Shown here: positions 1-4,827 of the stretch, one piece after another | Layout: each line of letters starts with the position of its first letter | How positions within the stretch are numbered: position 1 is the stretch's first letter | DNA from: Deltaproteobacteria bacterium | GTDB taxonomy: Bacteria; Myxococcota; B64-G9 | DNA: 5,522 bases | Direction: 5' to 3' | Assembly: GCA_030591745.1 (NCBI GenBank) | Contig: JAUVAM010000313.1 | Coordinates: 1-5,522, forward strand | Made by a program: the position numbers and the translations under genes | The notes under the pieces: generated by a model | Database searches by the model: none | What the model saw: only the letters and a program-made list of their open reading frames with translations | What the model was told of the DNA's origin: nothing

Positions 1-542
1 ACCCGTACCAAATCACCCTGTTTGGACACCACCCGCACAGGCGATCCCGGCTGAAGGTAAAGGCCGGGGCCGCTGTATCCGCGAGGCGCGGGCTTGGGCT
101 CTGGCCAGCCCACCGTGGGTTTGATGACAACCGACTGCAGATTGTCCGAGGGGATATACAGCAAGGCGCGAACGGGTCCGTCTTCAATGATCACCCGGGG
201 CATGTCGCCCGGCTTGACCACCGCCAAACCCGGGGGCACCTCAGTGGGCCGGCCCACCACCGGCCCCCCCACCGAATACCCGTCCGGGATAAGACGAACC
301 TTTTCAAAATTCAATGGACGCACCCGCACCCGCTTGGTGTTCTTATAGCCCTTCATCAAATATGAAGGCAGCGGCTTTAGCTCTGGGCCCTTCTTCTTGC
401 GTCGTCTTTTCTTCTTTTTCTTTTTGGCCGCCTTGGCCATCAGCTCGGGCTCACCCGCCGCGGCAACACCAAGGGGTGCTGCACCCAAAAGCAAAGTCCA
501 CATCAGGAACCAAGAAAGTCTCGTGCGCATCACTTCAAACAT
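1..542 (-). CDS. Exported polybasic protein of unknown function (3' end beyond the left edge)
   Basis: The frame is open from an ATG at 542 to the left edge (180 complete codons). I do not recognise a family. Residues 1-8 are a short charged n-region (MFEVMRTR). Residues 9-29 are hydrophobic and end in VAAA, giving a plausible signal peptidase I site before Gly30, so export is likely. Residues 40-51 are twelve uninterrupted basic residues (six Lys, three Arg, three Lys). The rest is rich in Pro, Gly and Val. The last visible part (about 160-180, LYLQPGSPVRVVSKQGDLVRV-like) faintly resembles an SH3-like beta repeat, which is only a guess. I chose ATG 542 because GAGG at 551-548 sits 5 nt upstream; ATG 530, four codons in, has a poorer site but would still leave a signal peptide. 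The gene is divergent from the methyltransferase gene across an 86-bp spacer. The coding call is well supported; function is unknown. Confidence 0.82.
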   Translation of the reverse strand, partial: MFEVMRTRLSWFLMWTLLLGAAPLGVAAAGEPELMAKAAKKKKKKRRRKKKGPELKPLPSYLMKGYKNTKRVRVRPLNFEKVRLIPDGYSVGGPVVGRPTEVPPGLAVVKPGDMPRVIIEDGPVRALLYIPSDNLQSVVIKPTVGWPEPKPAPRGYSGPGLYLQPGSPVRVVSKQGDLVR

Positions 543-628
543 ACCCACCTCGCTACGGTTGTGCCCAGACATCCTTACCGCAGGCGAGCCCGATTGCAAG
601 CGCGCTCTGTCCGGGGCATGATGACGGA
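543..628. promoter_or_regulatory. Divergent intergenic region with a candidate promoter
   Basis: This 86-bp spacer separates two divergent starts and must hold both promoters unless they lie inside the genes. On the plus strand TTGCAA (594-599), a 17-bp gap and CATGAT (617-622) match the sigma-70 consensus at 4 of 6 positions each. That would place the transcription start at or next to the methyltransferase ATG at 629. TTGCAA is self-complementary; on the minus strand a 17-bp gap leads to AAGGAT, a weak -10. No operator or riboswitch is recognisable. Confidence 0.3.
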
Positions 629-1786
629 ATGAAGGGATACCGCATCAGTGAAGTCTTCGCCGCCTGTCCTCCCGGTCTCGAGTCGGTCCTGCTTGCTGAA
701 ATCAACGACTTGGATCTGCCCTTAACGAAGGCACCCAAGCAAGTCATCGGCGGGGTGGAGCTCGACTGCCCGGATCGGCAAACCTGGTCTCAGGTCACGG
801 CCGAGACCAATCTTTGGCTGCGAAGCGCTACCCGTGTCCTTGCGCGCCTGGCCCGCTTTCCGGTCCATCACCTGGCCCAGCTCGACAAAAGGGCTCGACG
901 CATCGACTGGGCCGAGGTCCTGCCGGCCGACTGTCGCCTCAAGGTGGAAGCCAGCTGTCACCGCTCACGCATCTACCACTCGGATGCCGCGGCCCCCCGG
1001 GTCTTCAAGGCGGCCGCCGATGGAGCCAGTGCCCATCCAGGGGGCGGGACAGACGAAGATCACTTCAAAATTCTGGTGCGCATCGAGCGCGATCTTTGCA
1101 CGGTCAGTGTCGACACCTCAGGCGCGCCCCTGTATCAACGGGGTGCCAAACTTGAGACAGCCAAAGCGCCTCTGAGAGAAAACCTGGCAGCGGGACTCTT
1201 GCAATTGGCCGACTGGCACCCCGAAGCGGGAGAAGCCTTAATGGATCCCATGTGCGGCTCCGGCAGCTTCTTGCTCGAAGCCGTCGGCCTGGCCTGCCAC
1301 CGCGCCCCGGGAGCGCAAAGACACTTTGCTTTTGAGAATCTCAAAATGCACGAGCCGGAGCGTTTCGCCGCCCAAAAAGGAAATGCCGAGGATCAAGCCC
1401 TGTCCGTGGCCCCGGTGCCCATCAGCGGTTCGGACAATTCCGGCGGTGCCGTGGGTGCCACCCAACGAAACCTGGAACGAGCAGGTTTCGCCAAGCTGGC
1501 CACGGTCCAGCGCCTGGATGTCTCTGAAGTCCGACCCTCTGCCGCGACCGGCCTGATGATTGTCAACCCACCCTATGGCAAACGCCTGGGTCGAGAAAGC
1601 CGAGACCAACGTCAGCTTTATGGAGAACTGGGCCAGGTCTTTCGCGAACAGTTCGCGGGCTGGCGCCTGGCGCTGCTCACGGCCCATGGCCAACTTGCGC
1701 AGGCCACGGGCCTGGCCTTCAAACAAGTCTCCGTCGCCATCCCTCACGGCGGGCTCCGAGTCAAACTCTACCGTCACGAACCCTGA
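629..1786 (+). CDS. THUMP-domain class I SAM-dependent RNA (guanine-N2) methyltransferase, RlmL N-terminal/YpsC type
   Basis: This 385-residue protein has the length of stand-alone YpsC-type enzymes and matches the N-terminal methyltransferase half of E. coli RlmL, which makes m2G2445 in 23S rRNA. The exact target here is inferred. Residues about 7-50 (FAACPPGLESVLLAEI and the following IGGVEL) form the family's N-terminal domain. A THUMP domain covers about 55-165, ending with RIERDLCTVSVDTSG. The linker motif KAPLRE is at 179-184. The Rossmann fold follows, with SAM-binding motif I DPMCGSGSFLLEA at 206-218, GSDNSGG at 267-273, LDV at 296-298 and the catalytic NPPYG at 313-317. All key residues are present. 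The frame is open back to 314, but that extension overlaps the divergent exported-protein gene and looks non-coding; ATG 629 starts MKGYRISEVFAAC, where family similarity begins. No good Shine-Dalgarno sequence precedes it. It converges with miaA. Confidence 0.93.
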   Translation: MKGYRISEVFAACPPGLESVLLAEINDLDLPLTKAPKQVIGGVELDCPDRQTWSQVTAETNLWLRSATRVLARLARFPVHHLAQLDKRARRIDWAEVLPADCRLKVEASCHRSRIYHSDAAAPRVFKAAADGASAHPGGGTDEDHFKILVRIERDLCTVSVDTSGAPLYQRGAKLETAKAPLRENLAAGLLQLADWHPEAGEALMDPMCGSGSFLLEAVGLACHRAPGAQRHFAFENLKMHEPERFAAQKGNAEDQALSVAPVPISGSDNSGGAVGATQRNLERAGFAKLATVQRLDVSEVRPSAATGLMIVNPPYGKRLGRESRDQRQLYGELGQVFREQFAGWRLALLTAHGQLAQATGLAFKQVSVAIPHGGLRVKLYRHEP

Positions 1787-1797
1787 AGGCTTTCAGG
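1782..1797. repeat. Inverted repeat spanning two convergent stop codons
   Basis: CCTGAA (1782-1787), loop GGCT, and TTCAGG (1792-1797) form a perfect 6-bp inverted repeat. The methyltransferase TGA (1784-1786) lies in one arm and the miaA stop (1795-1793) in the other. No T-run follows on either strand, so it is not a standard intrinsic terminator, though both transcripts could form the hairpin. Confidence 0.5.
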
Positions 1798-2713
1798 CAG
1801 ACCAGCTGGAGGGGTCGAGAACCAGGCTCTGTCCCTGCTCCGAAGCCTCCGGGGAGAGCCAGTGAATTCGGTGGCCCTGCCGCTCCATTCGCCTGAACCA
1901 GGAGAGCTGCTTGCGGGCAAAACGCCGAATGTCTCGAGCCAATTCATCCAAGAAAGTGGCCATGTCCACTTGCCCTTGCAGCAGCCGGGCCAGATGCCGG
2001 TACTCCAGGCCCAACTCGTCATATCGAGAAAGCGCCAAGCCCTGCTCACGATGCAGCCGGGACTCATCCAACATGCCTTCCTGCATCCGCTCTTCGAGCC
2101 TGCGCCGGATGCGAAGATGCAACTCGGGTCGCTCCACCTTGGTGCCCAGGATCAGGGCCTGAAAAACGGGTAGCTCAGGTGGCGGTTTTCCCTCCGAGCC
2201 CTCGGCTATCTCCAGGGCCCGAATCAATGTTGGCCGATTGACCAGATCAGTACTGTTGTGCAAAAGCTTGAGCCGCGCAAGGCGCCGGGTTAACTCTTCC
2301 GTGGAAAGCTTGTCCAACTCAGCCTGCCGAGACGGGTCCACCGGCACCTCGGTGAGTTCGTAGCGATCAAGCACGGCCGACAGAAACAAACCCGTGCCCC
2401 CCACCATGATGGGCAAACGCCCGCGGGCCGTGATGGCCTCAAAGGCGCTGAAACAATCGCGCTGAAAATCAAAAACACTGTAACGCCTTGCGGGTTCAGA
2501 TACGTCAATGAGGTGCACGGGCACGCGTTTGGCCCCCTGGCCATATTCGGCCAAGTCCTTGCCCGTGCCGATGTCCAGCCCCCTGTATACCTGCCGACTA
2601 TCAGCCGAGATGACTTCCCCGTCCAAGGCTCTGGCCAAAGACACGCCCAGCCGCGTTTTGCCCGAGGCAGTCGGACCCAGAACCACCAGCAGTCGATTTT
2701 TCGTCACGCGCAT
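1793..2713 (-). CDS. miaA: tRNA dimethylallyltransferase MiaA
   Basis: MiaA transfers the dimethylallyl group of DMAPP to N6 of A37, next to the anticodon, in tRNAs that read codons beginning with U, giving i6A37; it acts in the cytoplasm. The 306-residue protein has the usual length and complete motifs: P-loop GPTASGKT at 13-20, DSRQVYRGLDIGTGK at 38-52 with the conserved Asp38, HLID at 67-70, RYSVFDF at 77-83, GGTG at 105-108, RALEI at 165-169, LGLEYR at 234-239 and ARKQLSWFRR at 266-275. The LGLEYR form differs from the enterobacterial version, where a Gly-Tyr occurs here. I chose ATG 2713, which gives the family-typical start MRVTKNRLLVVLGPT. A TTG at 2737 would add eight residues and has GAGGG just upstream, so the start is not settled. 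Its 3' end is 6 bp from the convergent methyltransferase stop; its 5' end is divergent from fbaB. Confidence 0.97.
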   Translation of the reverse strand: MRVTKNRLLVVLGPTASGKTRLGVSLARALDGEVISADSRQVYRGLDIGTGKDLAEYGQGAKRVPVHLIDVSEPARRYSVFDFQRDCFSAFEAITARGRLPIMVGGTGLFLSAVLDRYELTEVPVDPSRQAELDKLSTEELTRRLARLKLLHNSTDLVNRPTLIRALEIAEGSEGKPPPELPVFQALILGTKVERPELHLRIRRRLEERMQEGMLDESRLHREQGLALSRYDELGLEYRHLARLLQGQVDMATFLDELARDIRRFARKQLSWFRRMERQGHRIHWLSPEASEQGQSLVLDPSSWSA

Positions 2714-2730
2714 CACCTGCCCATCATGCC

Positions 2731-2755
2731 AAAACAAAAGCCCTCAGCCAAGGGC
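2731..2755 (-). terminator. Terminator-like hairpin in the miaA leader (possible attenuator)
   Basis: Read on the minus strand, GCCCTT, loop GGCT and GAGGGC form a 6-bp stem with one T-G wobble (positions 2755-2740), followed directly by TTTTGTTTT (2739-2731). This has the form of an intrinsic terminator. No gene lies upstream on this strand to be terminated, and miaA starts 18-24 bases downstream, so it would act as an attenuator or block antisense transcripts. It is called by eye, with no energy calculated. Confidence 0.45.
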
Positions 2756-2759
2756 GCGG

Positions 2760-2788
2760 TTGCCATGATACGTCGGAAATGCTATCGA
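2760..2788 (+). promoter_or_regulatory. Candidate sigma-70 promoter for fbaB
   Basis: TTGCCA (2760-2765) matches the -35 consensus at 5 of 6 positions. After a 17-bp spacer comes TATCGA (2783-2788), which keeps only the TAT of the -10 consensus. The predicted start would be near 2795, giving a leader of about 34 bases that contains the ribosome binding site. The -10 is weak, so this remains a candidate. Confidence 0.28.
2764..2769 (-). promoter_or_regulatory. Candidate -10 element for miaA
   Basis: The minus strand reads TATCAT here, matching TATAAT at 5 of 6 positions, about 50 bases upstream of the miaA ATG. No good -35 hexamer lies at the right distance. It overlaps the candidate -35 of the divergent fbaB promoter. 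If used, the transcript would include the terminator-like hairpin at 2755-2731. Confidence 0.22.
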
Positions 2789-2818
2789 TCCACTAATTGA
2801 GCAACAGACTCAAACGGT

Positions 2819-2824
2819 GGAGGG
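2819..2824 (+). promoter_or_regulatory. Strong ribosome binding site that fixes the fbaB start
   Basis: GGAGGG lies 4 nt before ATG 2829, an almost ideal Shine-Dalgarno sequence. An in-frame GTG at 2817 overlaps this site, so the GTG is very unlikely to be the start even though the frame is open there. Confidence 0.85.
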
Positions 2825-2828
2825 ACCG

Positions 2829-3890
2829 ATGGCGATAATCAACAAAATTGCAGACATGCTCGGCAAGGATGCGGAAACATTGCTGCAATACAAGGCCAAG
2901 GGTTTCTCCAAAGAGGCACTGTATTTACCCGGTCCGGATTTTGTCGAGCGGGTGGTTTCGGATTCAGACAGGCCTCTTCCCGTATTGCGCGCCTTCCAGA
3001 GCCTGCTGAACCATGGGCGCCTGGCGGGCACGGGCTATGTGTCCATTCTGCCCGTGGACCAGGGCATCGAGCATTCGGCGGGCGCCAGCTTCGCCCCCAA
3101 CCCCATCTATTTCGATCCGGCCAAAATCGTGGAGCTGGCCCTCGAGGGGGGATGCAACGCCGTGGCCTCCACCTTGGGCGTTCTGGGCGCTGTTGCGAGA
3201 CGCTACGCCCACCGCATCCCGTTCTTGGTCAAACTGAACCACAACGAGCTGATGACCTACCCGAACACTTTTGATCAAATTCTCTTTGCCCAGGTAGAAC
3301 AAGCCTTCGATTTGGGGGCTGTGGCCGTGGGTGCCACCATCTATTTCGGCTCGGAAGAATCCAATCGCCAAATCCAAGAAATCGCAGAGGCCTTTGCCCG
3401 CGCCCATGAGCTGGGCATGCTCTGCGTACTCTGGTGCTATTTGCGCAACCCTGGCTTTACGAAAAACGGACAGGACTACCACGCCGCCGCCGACCTGACG
3501 GGTCAAGCCAACCACCTGGGTGCAACCATCCAGGCCGACATCGTCAAACAAAAACTGCCCACCAACAACGGAGGCTTCAAGGCCATCGCTTTCGGCAAAA
3601 CCCATGACGCGGTTTACGAAACGCTCTGCCCAGACGATCACCCCATCGAGTTGGCCCGCTACCAGGTGGCCAACAGCTACATGGGACGGGTGCCCCTCAT
3701 TAACTCAGGCGGTGCCTCGGGCCAAAACGACTTCGCCGACGCCGCCCGTACGGCGGTCATCAACAAACGCGCTGGAGGCCTTGGTCTCATATCAGGCCGC
3801 AAGGCCTTCCAGCGACCCATGGAAGAAGGGATCAAGCTCTTGCACTTGATCCAGGATGTCTACTTGGACGGCAACATCACAATCGCTTGA
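2829..3890 (+). CDS. fbaB: Class I fructose-bisphosphate aldolase, FbaB (DhnA) type
   Basis: This cytosolic enzyme interconverts fructose 1,6-bisphosphate with dihydroxyacetone phosphate and glyceraldehyde 3-phosphate in glycolysis and gluconeogenesis, through a lysine Schiff base and without metal. The 353-residue protein matches the 350-residue E. coli FbaB nearly end to end. Visible blocks are the N-terminal [27 protein letters not shown] (67-79), EHSAGASF (81-88), [16 protein letters not shown] (125-140), [12 protein letters not shown] (167-178), [21 protein letters not shown] (222-242), LINSGGASG (290-298) and GLISGRKAF (319-327), ending [10 protein letters not shown]. By family comparison the Schiff-base lysine is most likely Lys240 in DIVKQK. 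The two glycine-rich C-terminal blocks correspond to the phosphate-binding loops of this TIM barrel. Start ATG 2829 is set by the strong ribosome binding site. It is divergent from miaA. The lipoprotein gene follows 41 bp later on the same strand and might be co-transcribed. No key residue is missing. Confidence 0.97.
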   Translation: MAIINKIADMLGKDAETLLQYKAKGFSKEALYLPGPDFVERVVSDSDRPLPVLRAFQSLLNHGRLAGTGYVSILPVDQGIEHSAGASFAPNPIYFDPAKIVELALEGGCNAVASTLGVLGAVARRYAHRIPFLVKLNHNELMTYPNTFDQILFAQVEQAFDLGAVAVGATIYFGSEESNRQIQEIAEAFARAHELGMLCVLWCYLRNPGFTKNGQDYHAAADLTGQANHLGATIQADIVKQKLPTNNGGFKAIAFGKTHDAVYETLCPDDHPIELARYQVANSYMGRVPLINSGGASGQNDFADAARTAVINKRAGGLGLISGRKAFQRPMEEGIKLLHLIQDVYLDGNITIA

Positions 3891-3924
3891 TTTCGTTTTT
3901 CTAAATCGCTCTAAATAGAAGGAG
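3887..3924 (+). promoter_or_regulatory. Candidate promoter and ribosome binding site of the lipoprotein gene
   Basis: AAGGAG (3919-3924) lies 7 nt before ATG 3932 and is a good Shine-Dalgarno sequence. Upstream, TCTAAAT occurs twice, at 3900-3906 and 3910-3916, ten bases apart. TTGATT (3887-3892), a 17-bp gap and TCTAAA (3910-3915) match sigma-70 at 4 of 6 positions each. That promoter would start transcription inside the ribosome binding site, so the first TCTAAA copy may be the better -10, though it has no clear -35. No convincing terminator separates this gene from fbaB. Confidence 0.35.
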
Positions 3925-3931
3925 AAAACCC

Positions 3932-4798
3932 ATGAAGCGTTCCACCCTGCTGAGTCTGTTGTTTTTCGGCGCTTCGGTGCTATCCATCACCGGCTGCGTG
4001 ACCAGTGGCACCCACGAAAAACTACAGGCCGAGTTGGCCGAAACCCAGCAAACACTGAAAACCACGCAAGGTCAGATGGAAAAAGAGCAGGCCGATTGCA
4101 CCAAGGCAAAAGAAGACCTTGACGGCAAATTGGCGACCTCCACGGCCCGCGGACAGCAGCTCGACACCGACCTGGCCAGCATGAGCATGAAGGTCACCGA
4201 TCTGATGGGCGAAAAGGGCCAGCTGACCCAGAAGCAGGCCCAGCTCACCGAGCAACAGAAAAAACTCCTTGGACAAGTCGCAGAGCTCAAGCGAATGCGC
4301 GCCGCCGCGGAGAAGCGTTCGGCCGATTATCGTTCCCTCATTGAAAAGCTAAAGAAGATGATGGACGCGGGTACCTTGCAGGTCAAAGTACGCAAAGGCA
4401 ACATGGTGGTACAGATGGCCAGCGACGTAGTCTTCTCTCCTGCCTCCACCAACATCAAGCCGGATGCCAGAGACGCCATCCTGGAACTGGCCGCGACCCT
4501 GGCTACCTTCGAGGGGCGACGCTTCCTGGTGGTGGGACATTCCGACGCCACACCCATCCGCTCTGCCCGCTTCCCCTCCAACTGGGAATTATCCAGTCAA
4601 CGCGCTGTCGGGGTGGTCAAGGTCATGATCGAAGCAGGCGTGAAGGCTGAAATGCTGACCGCTGCCGGAGCGGCCGAATTCGATCCCCTGGTTGACAATG
4701 AAACGCAGGAAAACCGGACCACCAACCGACGGGTTGAGATCGTCTTTCTGCCCAACATCGACGAACTGCCTGGCTTTGATCAGGTACTAAAGAAGTAA
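3932..4798 (+). CDS. OmpA/MotB-like peptidoglycan-binding lipoprotein with a long coiled coil
   Basis: The 288-residue protein starts with a lipoprotein signal peptide: basic MKR, a hydrophobic stretch at 5-19 and the lipobox SITGC with Cys22 as the predicted lipidated residue. Residues about 27-145 are rich in Gln, Glu, Lys, Ala and Leu, nearly free of Pro, and look like a long coiled coil. An OmpA-family domain covers about 148-273: DVVFSPASTNIKPDA (165-179), GHSDATPI (202-209), FPSNWELSSQRA (214-225) and NRTTNRRVEIVF (261-272). Asp205 and Arg224 occupy the positions that contact diaminopimelate in OmpA domains. The FPSNWELS segment resembles flagellar MotB C-domains, but there is a lipid anchor instead of a stator transmembrane helix, so this is not MotB. 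Likely role: an envelope anchor reaching from a membrane to peptidoglycan. Which membrane it occupies cannot be told, although residue +2 is Val rather than Asp. It faces the PEGA-protein gene 29 bp away. Confidence 0.92.
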   Translation: MKRSTLLSLLFFGASVLSITGCVTSGTHEKLQAELAETQQTLKTTQGQMEKEQADCTKAKEDLDGKLATSTARGQQLDTDLASMSMKVTDLMGEKGQLTQKQAQLTEQQKKLLGQVAELKRMRAAAEKRSADYRSLIEKLKKMMDAGTLQVKVRKGNMVVQMASDVVFSPASTNIKPDARDAILELAATLATFEGRRFLVVGHSDATPIRSARFPSNWELSSQRAVGVVKVMIEAGVKAEMLTAAGAAEFDPLVDNETQENRTTNRRVEIVFLPNIDELPGFDQVLKK

Positions 4799-4827
4799 GC
4801 GCGCCGCTTCACCACACCCGAAAATTT

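Noticed and set aside
94..348. An 84-codon plus-strand frame near the left edge
   Set aside because: It is antisense to the left-edge gene, with Thr/Gly/Pro-rich composition and no ribosome binding site.
314..628. A 105-codon upstream extension of the methyltransferase frame
   Set aside because: It lies opposite the exported-protein gene and translates to sequence unlike the family; family similarity begins at the ATG at 629.
1238..1777. A 179-codon minus-strand frame inside the methyltransferase gene
   Set aside because: It is fully antisense to a gene with complete motifs; long shadow frames are expected at this GC content.
2714..2737. TTG at 2737 as the miaA start, adding eight residues
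   Set aside because: It has GAGGG upstream and cannot be excluded, but MiaA proteins usually begin a few residues before the P-loop strand, which favours ATG 2713.
2964..3641. A 225-codon minus-strand frame inside fbaB
   Set aside because: It is antisense to a highly conserved aldolase, and its translation resembles no family known to me; GC-driven codon bias explains the open frame.
4797..4809. Inverted repeat AAGCG-CGC-CGCTT after the lipoprotein stop as a terminator
   Set aside because: The stem is only 5 bp with a 3-nt loop and no T-run follows, so it is too weak to call.
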